A stretch of DNA of 56,525 nucleotides, taken from contig JAUQPQ010000003.1 of assembly GCA_030550295.1 (NCBI GenBank), positions 1-56,525 on the forward strand, written 5' to 3'. The stretch is from Chloroflexota bacterium (lineage in GTDB: Bacteria; Chloroflexota; Dehalococcoidia; SM23-28-2; HRBIN24). Position numbers and translations under genes: made by a program. The first letter of the stretch is position 1. Every line of letters starts with the position of its first letter. Below are positions 8,730 through 16,385 of this stretch, one piece after another. The notes beneath the pieces were generated by a model. That model ran no database searches. It saw nothing but the letters and a program-made list of their open reading frames with translations, and was not told the origin of the DNA.

Positions 8730-10003
8730 GGCGACGTCTCCTCTAATCGTCCCTGATACAGCAAGGGGACGGGGCTAGGGAGAGGGCCCATGACCACCCC
8801 AGCCTCCCTCAATGAGGCTATCTCCTGGTCTGAAAGCCCCAGAAGTTCCCGTAGTATTTCGTCAGTGTGTTCCCCCAGGGCAGGAGGTGGCCCTTTGACA
8901 CCACCAGGAGTGACGGAGAGCTTAACAGGGGTATTGGGCACCTTCAAGCGAAAGCCCTTAGGGTGTTCTACTTCCACAAACATCTCCCTGGCAAGAATTT
9001 GGGGCATCTCGGCTGCCTGGGCGATGTTGTTCAAGGGCCCGCAAGGGATGCCCACCCCTCCCAGCTCCTCCAACCACTCTTGAGTAGTCTTCTGGCGGAA
9101 CGCCTCCGAAAGGATAGGCTCCAGAAGGTGATGATGCCGCGTGCGCAGTGCCGGGGTCTCGAAGCGGGGGTCATCGATGAGGTGAGCTAGACCCAAGAGG
9201 GCCAGCAAGATCTCCCACTGGTTCTCTACCCCCCAGCTGAGGGCGACCACGATCCACCCGTCCTTAGTAGGGAACGCCTGGAAAGGGGTGACCGATGGGT
9301 GCCTGGTCCCTAGGGGGCCAGGGACTTCCCCAGTGGCGAAATAGCGCACAAAGGCGTTTTCTAAAATGGCGATCTGGCAGTCCAGCATGCTTATGTCTAC
9401 CATTTGGCCTCGGCCAGTCCTATCCCTCTCCCTCAGGGCAGCAAGGATGCCGATGGCGGCGAAAAGTCCTGCTGCAATGTCGCCAAGGGAAATGCCTGGC
9501 CGCACCGGGGGGCCATCAGGGTAACCGGTGATGCTCATGATACCGCCCATCCCCTGGACGATGATGTCTAGGGCTGGCTTTTCCCGCCATGGCCCTGTTT
9601 GCCCGAAGCCCGAAACAGCGCAATATACGAGGCGGGGGTTACGCTGGGAGAGCACCTGATAGCCTAGGCCGAGCTTTTCCATCGTCCCAGGGGTGAAGTT
9701 CTCCACCAGAACATCGGCCTTCTCGACGAGGCGCAGGAGGAGCTCTTGGCCTTCCGACCGTTTAAGGTCGATGCATATGCTGCGCTTGCCCCGGTTGATG
9801 GAAAAGAAGTAGGCTGATTCATCGTCTATATAGGGCTCGGTGGTGCGGGCGACATCGCCATAAGGGGTTCGCTCCACCTTTATGACGTCGGCCCCCAAAT
9901 CGCACATGATCATGGTGGCAAAGGGCCCCGCCAATACCCAGCTCAAGTCTAGGACTACCAAGCCTTCGAGGGGCCCTCTTGTAGGACGCCTCTTTTCCCC
10001 CAT
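8726..10003 (-). CDS. Family III CoA-transferase (CaiB/BaiF/Frc type)
   Basis: A 425-residue CoA-transferase. Landmarks are GLVVLDLSWVLAGP, DLGADVIKVERTPYGD, FFSINRGKRSICIDLK, VLVENFTPGTMEKLGLG, GGIMSITGYPDGPPVRPG and the catalytic-Asp block SLGDIAAGLFAA. The last 25 residues past the family core (LPSPVPLLYQGRLEETSP) form a short tail. It is about as close to formyl-CoA or succinyl-CoA-dependent transferases as its convergent neighbour, but the two differ enough that they are not a recent duplication. The acceptor acid is unknown. Confidence 0.93.
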   Translation of the reverse strand: MGEKRRPTRGPLEGLVVLDLSWVLAGPFATMIMCDLGADVIKVERTPYGDVARTTEPYIDDESAYFFSINRGKRSICIDLKRSEGQELLLRLVEKADVLVENFTPGTMEKLGLGYQVLSQRNPRLVYCAVSGFGQTGPWREKPALDIIVQGMGGIMSITGYPDGPPVRPGISLGDIAAGLFAAIGILAALRERDRTGRGQMVDISMLDCQIAILENAFVRYFATGEVPGPLGTRHPSVTPFQAFPTKDGWIVVALSWGVENQWEILLALLGLAHLIDDPRFETPALRTRHHHLLEPILSEAFRQKTTQEWLEELGGVGIPCGPLNNIAQAAEMPQILAREMFVEVEHPKGFRLKVPNTPVKLSVTPGGVKGPPPALGEHTDEILRELLGLSDQEIASLREAGVVMGPLPSPVPLLYQGRLEETSP

Positions 10004-10053
10004 GGCCGCTTATTTATTGTAGCTAGCCATAGGGGCGAACGGTATGGATGCTC

Positions 10054-10332
10054 CTAGGGCTGGGAGGTAGATAGGGTAAGTCTGGGGCCCTCTTCCGTTT
10101 CCTCAGCGTCGATGGTGGCCTCAGCCAGAAGGGCTGCCACATCGGGCGCTACCAAGAGCACGGCCTCTTCGCCACTCCGGTATACCTGGTCCCCTTCCCT
10201 CTCTTGGTCGAAGGCCAACTCGAATCCCCCTCCCCGTTGGACGAGGCGCAATACCTCTTCAGGGGAGCTGGCTAGCTCCAACTTGATCTCTTTTAGGAGC
10301 TCTGCTGCCTTCTCGGTCACTCTTAGCGCCAT
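10054..10332 (-). CDS. HesB/IscA-like fold protein lacking cysteines
   Basis: A 92-residue protein starting MALRVTEKAAELLKEIK, which matches the start of HesB/IscA Fe-S scaffold proteins, with the following strands LRLVQRGGGFELAFD and EEAVLLVAPDVAALLAEATID. It has no cysteine at all, while true A-type scaffolds carry three. It therefore cannot bind a cluster in the usual way and is either a degenerate paralogue or a structural partner. It overlaps the upstream zinc-ribbon gene by 10 bases, so the two are translated together. Confidence 0.65.
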   Translation of the reverse strand: MALRVTEKAAELLKEIKLELASSPEEVLRLVQRGGGFELAFDQEREGDQVYRSGEEAVLLVAPDVAALLAEATIDAEETEEGPRLTLSTSQP

Positions 10333-10649
10333 CTCTTTCTACCTCCTCTCTGAGGGCGACTCTCAACGCCTAGCGCAGGGCGCATTAGGCGGAAGCAGCT
10401 AGAGCAATAGACAGGCCTGTCCTGCCTGGGAAGGAATGGGACTTGCGTAGGGGCCCCACAACGGGAGCAGACGGCATCGTGCAAGGGGCGAGGTTGGGCC
10501 CCCGTGGCAGCCCGTCGCGCCTGGCGGCACTCAGGGCAACGCTTGGGGTCCTGATAGCCGCGGCTTGCGTGGAACTCCTGATCTTCTGCGGAGAAGGTGA
10601 AGACCTTCCCGCACTCGACACAAACTAACTCTCGATCCTGGTACACCAC
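10323..10649 (-). CDS. Double zinc-ribbon protein
   Basis: 108 residues with four CxxC knuckles: CVECGK and CPECRQ near residues 10-40, then CSRCGA and CSSCFR near residues 60-85, ending in a basic tail (RPQRGGRKRWR). The first half matches the probable zinc-ribbon type VCVECGKVFTFSAEDQEF that is common in environmental bacteria; its function is unknown. The GTG start at 10649 follows GGAGG by 7 bases. Both SD edge and start lie inside one arm of a 13-bp inverted repeat. It forms an operon with the HesB-like gene. Confidence 0.75.
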   Translation of the reverse strand: MVYQDRELVCVECGKVFTFSAEDQEFHASRGYQDPKRCPECRQARRAATGAQPRPLHDAVCSRCGAPTQVPFLPRQDRPVYCSSCFRLMRPALGVESRPQRGGRKRWR

Positions 10650-10705
10650 CCGATGACCTCCTTCTTCTCGCTTGCCAGCCTGGTCTAACTTCGGTCATCG
10701 GGTGG
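10646..10705 (-). repeat. 13-bp perfect inverted repeat enclosing the start of the zinc-ribbon gene
   Basis: CCACCCGATGACC (10646-10658) and GGTCATCGGGTGG (10693-10705) are exact reverse complements with 34 bases between. In the minus-strand mRNA the downstream arm covers the end of the SD and the GTG start at 10649, so folding would hide the start. As DNA it could instead be a widely spaced operator. Confidence 0.7.
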
Positions 10706-10848
10706 AGCTGCAGAGTCAAGCGACCCGATACCAGAAGGCTAAACCTGGCTTCTTGCTAATGTTACCATCGTCGGCACGCGTTGGCAACCCCATTATTGAT
10801 ATGCTGCATCCCCCAAAAACATGCCTCCCCATCCACCCTCTGCCAACT

Positions 10849-10854
10849 TATAAT
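10849..10854 (+). promoter_or_regulatory. Putative -10 box of the CinA-like gene
   Basis: A perfect TATAAT lies 15 bases before the ATG at 10870. No good -35 is seen at the right distance, so this is a weak call. Confidence 0.35.
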
Positions 10855-10869
10855 CTTACAAGCAACCAG

Positions 10870-11355
10870 ATGAGCGAGGCGTGGGCGGCCAGGGCCATAG
10901 ACCTTCTTGCCCAGAGAGGAGAGACCCTGGCTGTAATGGAGGGGTCGACGGGTGGGCTCCTTTCCCACTTGCTTACCCAGGTACCGGGGGCGTCACGCGT
11001 GTTTTTGGGTGGGGTAGTGGCCTATGGTAACCAACTTAAAGAGCAGGTGGGGGTACCCGGCAAGGTGCTCAAGGCCTTTGGCGCAGTAAGCGAGGAAGCT
11101 GCCCTGGCCATGGCTGAGGCAGCCCAAAGATGGGCAGGCGCTTCAATAGGGCTCGCTGTTACAGGGATCGCTGGCCCGACAGGCGGTAGCGCTGCCAAGC
11201 CCGTGGGCCTGACCTACGTCGCAGCGGTAGGACGGGGCATATCTCTATGCCGGGGTCAAACCTTACTGGGAGACCGCGGTCAGATCAAATATGAATCGGC
11301 CGTTATGGCCATTCGCCTACTCTTGGAGCTGGCTGAAAGGGAGGAGGAGAGATAG
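10870..11355 (+). CDS. CinA C-terminal domain protein, nicotinamide-nucleotide amidohydrolase-like (PncC family)
   Basis: 161 residues starting MSEAWAARAIDLL; the frame is open 66 codons upstream but that part is not protein-like. Family blocks are VPGASRVFLGGVVAYGNQLKEQVGV, GAVSEEAALAMAEAA, AVTGIAGPTGG and KPVGLTYVA. PncC deamidates NMN to nicotinate mononucleotide in pyridine nucleotide recycling. The usual AESCTGG motif reads MEGSTGG here: Glu is kept, but the Ser-Cys pair is Gly-Ser, so activity is uncertain. The N-terminal CinA (MoCF-like) domain is absent. The stop shares one base with the GTG start of the flavin reductase. Confidence 0.8.
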   Translation: MSEAWAARAIDLLAQRGETLAVMEGSTGGLLSHLLTQVPGASRVFLGGVVAYGNQLKEQVGVPGKVLKAFGAVSEEAALAMAEAAQRWAGASIGLAVTGIAGPTGGSAAKPVGLTYVAAVGRGISLCRGQTLLGDRGQIKYESAVMAIRLLLELAEREEER

Positions 11356-11846
11356 TGTCGTTGGAATCGACTCTCTTCCGGCGTATTATGTCCCAGTTCC
11401 CAACAGGGGTGACCGTGGTCACCACCCGTGTGGGGGACTACCTTCATGGCAGCACCGTTAACTCCTTTACTTCTGTCTCCCTGGAGCCAATGTTGGTGCT
11501 GGTCTGCTTGGACAAGAAGGGTGACACTCATGAGTTGTTGCTAAAGAGCGGCATCTTCGCTGTCAACATTTTGGCCCAGGAACAAGAAGGCATGTCTCGA
11601 CTTTTCGCTACCAAGGGTGAGGGCCATAGTCACAACCTTGACCAGGTGGCGTACAGGCTAGGAGTCACTGGGGCGCCTATCCTAGAGGGTTGCCTTGCCT
11701 ACCTTGACTGTGTGGTGGCCCACCGCTTTCCTGGCGGGGATCACACCATCTTCATAGGCGAGGTAGTGGATGGGGCCCTAATACGCGAAGCGCCTCCCCT
11801 CGTCTTCTTCCGGGGCAAGTACGTGCGTCTGCTTGAGAGCCCCTAG
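11355..11846 (+). CDS. Flavin reductase-domain protein (FMN-binding split barrel)
   Basis: A 163-residue member of the flavin reductase-like family, which reduces FMN or FAD with NAD(P)H, usually for a partner monooxygenase. Visible blocks are FRRIMSQFPTGVTVVTTR, GSTVNSFTSVSLEPMLVLVCLD, FAVNILAQEQ and GDHTIFIGEVVDGAL. A GGGAGGAGGA tract precedes the GTG start, which shares one base with the CinA-like stop, so the two are translationally coupled. No obvious monooxygenase lies in the window. It ends in a CTAG convergent overlap with the thiolase. Confidence 0.88.
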   Translation: MSLESTLFRRIMSQFPTGVTVVTTRVGDYLHGSTVNSFTSVSLEPMLVLVCLDKKGDTHELLLKSGIFAVNILAQEQEGMSRLFATKGEGHSHNLDQVAYRLGVTGAPILEGCLAYLDCVVAHRFPGGDHTIFIGEVVDGALIREAPPLVFFRGKYVRLLESP

Positions 11847-13018
11847 CGCTGCACCACCATGGCGATGCCCTGGCCTCCCCCGATACAAAGGGTGGCGAGG
11901 CCCAGGTGCGCCCCTCGTCGCCTCATCTCGTAGAGAAGGGTGACCAGGATGCGTGCCCCGCTCGCCCCTATGGGGTGGCCCAAGGCTATAGCGCCCCCGT
12001 TGACGTTGACCCGCTCCCAGTCCCAGCCAAGCTCGCGACCTACAGCTAACGATTGGGCAGCGAAGGCTTCATTGGCCTCAATAAGATCCACGTCCCTCAA
12101 GTCTATGCCTGCCTTTTCTAAGGCTTTGCGCGTGGCGGGGACCGGTCCCATCCCCATGATGCGAGGGGGCACGCCGGCGTTAGCATAAGAGCGTACCCAG
12201 GCAAGTGGCTCCAACCCCAACTCCTTAACCTTGCGCCTAGACGCTAGCACTACTGCTGCCGCGCCATCGTTAATGCCGGAGGCGTTGCCGGCTGTGACGG
12301 TGCCGTTGGAAGCGAAGGCGGGACGGAGGCGGGCCAGCTTCTCCGGGCTGGTATCGGGCCGGATATGCTCATCACGATCGACGACACTTGTGCCTTGTCG
12401 GCCCTGGATCTCTACTGGAGTCACCTCTTCGGCAAAGCGCCCCTCCTGCCAGGCTTTGGCAGCCTTCATGTGGCTCTCATATGCGAACCGATCCTGGTCC
12501 TCTCGTGATATTTCGTACTCACGCGCCACATTCTCGGCCGTGTTACCCATGTGACATTGTTCAAAGGCGCACCATAGGCCATCCTTGATCATGTGGTCTA
12601 CCACCTCTCCGTGTCCCATCCGGTAGCCGAAGCGGGCCCTGGGCAGAAGATAGGGGGCATAAGACATGCTTTCCATCCCACCTGCCACAATCACATCGGC
12701 TTCGCCAAGGGCGATAGCTTGCGCTGCGAGCACTACCGCTTTCAGGCCGGAGCCACACACTTTGTTAACAGTGGTCGCGGGGACACTTTCAGGCAGACCA
12801 GCCATCATAGCCGCCTGCCGTGCTGGGTTCATACCCAGCCCCGCCGACAGGACGTTGCCCATTATCACCTCTTCAACCTGATTAGCCTCGATCCCTGCCC
12901 GCCGGATAGCCTCTTTTATGGCTACAGCGCCAAGCTGTGGCGCTGGGACATCGCTCAAACTGCCGCCGAAAGAGCCTATGGGCGTTCTTGCCGCCCCAAC
13001 GATGGCGACTTCCTGCAT
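11843..13018 (-). CDS. Acetyl-CoA C-acetyltransferase (thiolase)
   Basis: 391 residues, the normal size of a biosynthetic thiolase. The nucleophilic Cys lies in NKVCGSGLKA (about residue 87), with NEAFAAQ, the His block GGAIALGHPIGASGAR and the second Cys in CIGGGQG. It condenses two acetyl-CoA to acetoacetyl-CoA or does the reverse. It sits downstream of a small membrane protein gene and the acetoacetyl-CoA reductase on the same strand. That order fits the first two steps of the ethylmalonyl-CoA pathway or of polyhydroxybutyrate synthesis; no PHB synthase is in the window. phaA-like use is inferred from context. Confidence 0.93.
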   Translation of the reverse strand: MQEVAIVGAARTPIGSFGGSLSDVPAPQLGAVAIKEAIRRAGIEANQVEEVIMGNVLSAGLGMNPARQAAMMAGLPESVPATTVNKVCGSGLKAVVLAAQAIALGEADVIVAGGMESMSYAPYLLPRARFGYRMGHGEVVDHMIKDGLWCAFEQCHMGNTAENVAREYEISREDQDRFAYESHMKAAKAWQEGRFAEEVTPVEIQGRQGTSVVDRDEHIRPDTSPEKLARLRPAFASNGTVTAGNASGINDGAAAVVLASRRKVKELGLEPLAWVRSYANAGVPPRIMGMGPVPATRKALEKAGIDLRDVDLIEANEAFAAQSLAVGRELGWDWERVNVNGGAIALGHPIGASGARILVTLLYEMRRRGAHLGLATLCIGGGQGIAMVVQR

Positions 13019-13046
13019 AACTTCCCCCTGTTTTGCTGTTTTGTCT

Positions 13047-13331
13047 TCATTGTAGCATAGCGTAAATGAAAAGCCCTGCTGCCGCCAGGACAGCCAGCCG
13101 AAGACGACGCGTAAGAGGTACGGGCCGCATACCCAGCAAGATGATCACCGCAGCTATGATGGGTGTAAGGAACACCCTAGCAGGATGCTCTGGCTGAAGG
13201 CCAGCGGCGCCTAAAATGGCGTGTAGGGCTATTGCGCACGCAAAAGATGCTACCGCCAGGAGGACTATCCGGCTGTATCTAGGACGTGTACCTGCCCGCG
13301 CAGGTGGCGGCAGGCCCTTCTTTTCCCTCAT
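13047..13331 (-). CDS. Small membrane protein of unknown function
   Basis: A 94-residue protein with a basic N-terminus (MREKKGLPPPARAGTRPRYSR) and three hydrophobic segments, about residues 22-42, 52-68 and 78-93. I recognise no family. It lies 6 bases downstream of the reductase gene and 28 bases upstream of the thiolase gene on the same strand, so it is probably cotranscribed. A role linked to acetoacetyl-CoA metabolism is only guilt by association. Confidence 0.6.
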   Translation of the reverse strand: MREKKGLPPPARAGTRPRYSRIVLLAVASFACAIALHAILGAAGLQPEHPARVFLTPIIAAVIILLGMRPVPLTRRLRLAVLAAAGLFIYAMLQ

Positions 13332-13337
13332 GGCATA

Positions 13338-14084
13338 CTAGCGTAGGTACATGCCCCCATTAATATCAAAGGTGGCACCGGTAATGTAGTCGCCCTCGGC
13401 CACTAGGAAGCGGCATAGCTTGGCCACCTCTTCCGGCCGGCCGAACCTACCCATGGGGATACGGGCTAGCAGGCTCTTCTGAACATCCTCGGGTAGGCTT
13501 GTGACCATATCTGTCTCAATGAAGCCAGGGCAAACGGCGTTCACGGTGATGTTGAAGCGGGCCAGCTCTAAGGCTACAGCTTTGGTGAACCCCACGATCC
13601 CCGCCTTGGCCGCGGCATAGTTGGCTTGCCCTATGTTGCCCATCTGCCCCACGATGGAGGACATGTTGACGATCCTGCCACCGCCCCTCTGGATCATGTG
13701 GGGGACCACAGCCTGGGTGCAGTAGAATATGCTGTCCAGGTCAGTGGCGATCACCTCTCGCCACTCCTCCATGCTCATGCGCCGAAGCGTCCTGTCGCGG
13801 TTGACGCCAGCATTGTTGATGAGGATATCGATCCCACCAAAGGCTTCAACGGTGGCATCAACCAGCTTTTGTACCTCGTCTGGATGGGCTACTCCTGCCT
13901 GTACACATATGGCCTTGTGACCTTGACTGTGAAGCTCCTCAAGCAATTGCTCGGCTAGCTCCTTGTGCTGGTAATAGTTGATGGTCACCTTCGCCTTGTG
14001 AGAGGCTAGCTCCTTAGCTATAGCACGTCCTAGCCCCCGCGAACTCCCAGTGACAATGGCAACCCTATCGGACAGGCACGCCAT
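13338..14084 (-). CDS. Acetoacetyl-CoA reductase / 3-oxoacyl reductase (SDR family)
   Basis: A 248-residue short-chain dehydrogenase. The cofactor site is VTGSSRGLGRAIA, the core shows LINNAGVNRD, and catalytic Ser, Tyr and Lys lie in NMSSIVGQMGNIGQANYAAAKAG. The C-terminus FDINGGMYLR resembles PhaB more than FabG. The position between the mutase and thiolase genes supports reduction of acetoacetyl-CoA to (R)-3-hydroxybutyryl-CoA, which the nearby R-specific hydratase could dehydrate. An ordinary FabG role cannot be excluded. The roughly 100-base gap upstream holds a possible minus-strand promoter (TTGAAT, 16 bases, TATAGG). Confidence 0.85.
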   Translation of the reverse strand: MACLSDRVAIVTGSSRGLGRAIAKELASHKAKVTINYYQHKELAEQLLEELHSQGHKAICVQAGVAHPDEVQKLVDATVEAFGGIDILINNAGVNRDRTLRRMSMEEWREVIATDLDSIFYCTQAVVPHMIQRGGGRIVNMSSIVGQMGNIGQANYAAAKAGIVGFTKAVALELARFNITVNAVCPGFIETDMVTSLPEDVQKSLLARIPMGRFGRPEEVAKLCRFLVAEGDYITGATFDINGGMYLR

Positions 14085-14184
14085 TTTTGACCCCCTCCAC
14101 TATGTTTCCGCTCCTCCAGCCTATATCAGCGGAGGGAGTTCATTCAAGTTATAAATGAAACCTTAGGTGAGCATTAGGAAGTGT

Positions 14185-15864
14185 TTATATCGCCACGGGG
14201 GGCTGGTACTCGCCGAATATGCGGCGCATGACGCCACATATCTCGCCCAGGGTAGCGTAGGCCTGTACGGCTTCCATGATGGGCGGCATAAGGCTAGCTG
14301 AGTCGTGGCAGGCTTCCTCTAGACGCTTTAGGGCTGCCCTTACTTGGGCCTCGTCACGGTGACGGCGCACTTGCTTCAGCTTCTCCATTTGGGCCTGTTC
14401 GGCCTCCGGGTTGGTACGGAACACCATCTTGGGGCGCTCATTCTCCAGGCAGTACCGGTTCACTCCCACGATGATACGCCTTCCCTCGTCTACAGCTTTC
14501 TGGTGGGCGTAGGCTGCCTCTTGGATCTCTCTCTGCATGTAGCCCGACTCGATAGCTGCCACCGCCCCTCCCATGTCCTCGATCTTGTGCAGGTATTCCC
14601 AGGCCTTCTTCTCTAGCTGGTTGGTGAGCCACTCCACGTAGTAGGAGCCTGCCAGGGGGTCTACTGTATCGGTCACCCCTGTCTCGTAGGCGATGATCTG
14701 CTGAGTTCGCACGGCTATGCGTTGGGCCTCCTCTGTGGGGAGGGAGAGGGCCTCATCGTAACAGGAGAGGGCCAGGGACTGGACACCTCCCAGGACTGTG
14801 GCCAGGGCCTGGATAGCTGCCCGGACGATGTTTAGCTCAGGCTGTTGAGCGGTGAGGGTGGCCCCTCCCGTTTGGACATGCGTACGGAACATCCAGGAGC
14901 GGGGATCCTTAGCGTGGTAGCGCTCCCTCATGATACGGGCCCACATGCGACGCAGGGCCCGGTATTTGGCTATCTCCTCGAAGAAGTTGTTTTGAGTATT
15001 GAAAATCCAGGAGATGCGCGGGGCGAACTCGTCTATGTCTATTCCCCTCTCTAGGACGGCGTCCACATATGCTATGGCATTGGCGAAGGTGAAGGCCATC
15101 TCCTGCACAGCTGTCGCCCCGGCATCGCGGATGTGATAGCCCGATATGCTGATGGCGTTGAACTTGGGCATCTCTTTGGCGCACCAGGCGATGAGGTCGG
15201 CGGCCAGCCGCAGAGAGGGCTTAGGGGGGAATATATAGGTGCCACGCGCCACATATTCTTTCAAGATGTCGTTCTGTACCGTCCCCGATACCTGCGAGAG
15301 GGGAACCCCTTGCTTTCGGGCCACGATAGCGTACATGGCCACTATGACTGCGGCGGGGGCGTTGATGGTCATAGAAGTGCTCACCTTATCCAGAGGGATC
15401 CCGTCGAACAAGGCCTCCATGTCGGCCAACGTGTCGATGGCCACCCCCACCTTGCCCACTTCCCCTCTGGCATGTGGGTCATCGGAGTCATAGCCCAGTT
15501 GGGTAGGTAAGTCAAAGGCTACCGAGAGACCTGGCTGGCCTTCCTGAAGCAAGAACTTAAAGCGCTTGTTGGTTTCCTCGGCCGTCTCGTAGCCGGCGTA
15601 TTGGCGTATGGTCCACAGTCGGGTGCGGTACATGGTAGGGTGGATACCCCGGGTGTACGGGTATTGGCCAGGGAAGCCTATGTCTCTAAGGAAATCGATA
15701 TCGGCGATGTCCAGGGGCGTGTAGATGACCTTCGTCTCGGTGGAGCTGGTGGCGAATTCGGAGTCTTGGCGTTCCCCTCCCTTGCGCAGGGCTTCCTGGA
15801 GGATCGTCTTTTCCCACCGTTCCTGCTCCCGGCGGATGCGCTCCAGCTCTTCCTTGTCTAGCAT
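14185..15864 (-). CDS. Acyl-CoA mutase catalytic (large) subunit, ethylmalonyl- or methylmalonyl-CoA mutase type
   Basis: 559 residues forming the TIM-barrel catalytic part of a B12-dependent acyl-CoA mutase. Substrate residues known from methylmalonyl-CoA mutase are kept: WTIRQYAG (Tyr89 site), PPKPSLRL (Arg207 site) and SISGYHIRDAGA (His244). Tyr and Arg at these sites mark dicarboxylyl-CoA substrates; isobutyryl- and hydroxyisobutyryl-CoA mutases differ there. The protein ends after FGEYQPPV with no DxHxxG cobalamin domain, and no separate B12 subunit is in the window. AGGAGG precedes the ATG. Placement behind the hydratase and dehydrogenase, with ccr nearby, favours ethylmalonyl-CoA as substrate; methylmalonyl-CoA remains possible. 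Confidence 0.9.
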   Translation of the reverse strand: MLDKEELERIRREQERWEKTILQEALRKGGERQDSEFATSSTETKVIYTPLDIADIDFLRDIGFPGQYPYTRGIHPTMYRTRLWTIRQYAGYETAEETNKRFKFLLQEGQPGLSVAFDLPTQLGYDSDDPHARGEVGKVGVAIDTLADMEALFDGIPLDKVSTSMTINAPAAVIVAMYAIVARKQGVPLSQVSGTVQNDILKEYVARGTYIFPPKPSLRLAADLIAWCAKEMPKFNAISISGYHIRDAGATAVQEMAFTFANAIAYVDAVLERGIDIDEFAPRISWIFNTQNNFFEEIAKYRALRRMWARIMRERYHAKDPRSWMFRTHVQTGGATLTAQQPELNIVRAAIQALATVLGGVQSLALSCYDEALSLPTEEAQRIAVRTQQIIAYETGVTDTVDPLAGSYYVEWLTNQLEKKAWEYLHKIEDMGGAVAAIESGYMQREIQEAAYAHQKAVDEGRRIIVGVNRYCLENERPKMVFRTNPEAEQAQMEKLKQVRRHRDEAQVRAALKRLEEACHDSASLMPPIMEAVQAYATLGEICGVMRRIFGEYQPPVAI

Positions 15865-15873
15865 TTCATCCTC

Positions 15874-16371
15874 CTAATCTCTCACTTGAGGGAAAGAGTG
15901 GGGTATCCCCACCTCTCTCTTGGGTACCAGGACTGAGCGCCGGAAGCGCATCACTAGTTCCCCGTGCTGGTTGTAGGCTCGAGTCTCCACGCTGACGACC
16001 CCTCTATCAGGGTTAGAGCGGGATTCCCGTTTCTCTAGGACGGTGGTCTCAGAATAGATGGTGTCGCCGTGGAAGACAGGGCGCAGAAACTCGATCTTTT
16101 CAAAGCCTAGGTTGGCGATCGCCTTACCTGAGATGTCACGGACGCTTTGCCCAAGGGCTATATCCACCACCAGGTTGCCCACCACCACGTTGCGTCCGAA
16201 CTGGGTCTTCTTGCCATATTCGGCGTCTATGTGGAGGGGATGGTGGTTCATAGTAAGCATGCAGAAGAGGATGTCGTCCATATCGGTGATGGTACGTCCG
16301 GGCCAGTGCCTATAAGTGGCGCCTACCTCGAAGTCTTCGTAGTAGCGGCCAAACTCGTACGCTTCAGACAT
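15874..16371 (-). CDS. MaoC-family hydratase, candidate mesaconyl-CoA hydratase
   Basis: 165 residues with a single hot-dog domain. ATG 16371 has GGAGG 8 bases upstream and is preferred over an in-frame ATG at 16389. The hydratase loop reads MLTMNHHPLHIDAEYGKKTQFGR, followed by VVVGNLVVDIALGQSV and FLRPVFHGDTIYSET. The usual Asp of the GD-x-NP-x-H loop appears as Asn. This type commonly sits with an acyl-CoA dehydrogenase and a CitE-like lyase, as it does here. That supports hydration of mesaconyl-CoA to beta-methylmalyl-CoA. The Rhodobacter enzyme is about twice as long, so homology of function is inferred. The mutase starts 9 bases downstream. Confidence 0.85.
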   Translation of the reverse strand: MSEAYEFGRYYEDFEVGATYRHWPGRTITDMDDILFCMLTMNHHPLHIDAEYGKKTQFGRNVVVGNLVVDIALGQSVRDISGKAIANLGFEKIEFLRPVFHGDTIYSETTVLEKRESRSNPDRGVVSVETRAYNQHGELVMRFRRSVLVPKREVGIPHSFPQVRD

Positions 16372-16385
16372 GGTATCTACCTCCA

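Noticed and set aside
14100..14140. TCCGCT/AGCGGA hairpin between mutase and reductase genes as a terminator
   Set aside because: A 6-bp stem with a 15-base loop and no T run on either strand.
14185..15864. Isobutyryl- or 2-hydroxyisobutyryl-CoA mutase identity
   Set aside because: The Tyr and Arg that bind the free carboxylate are kept (TIRQY, PSLR); those mutases carry Phe/Gln or Ile/Gln at these sites.
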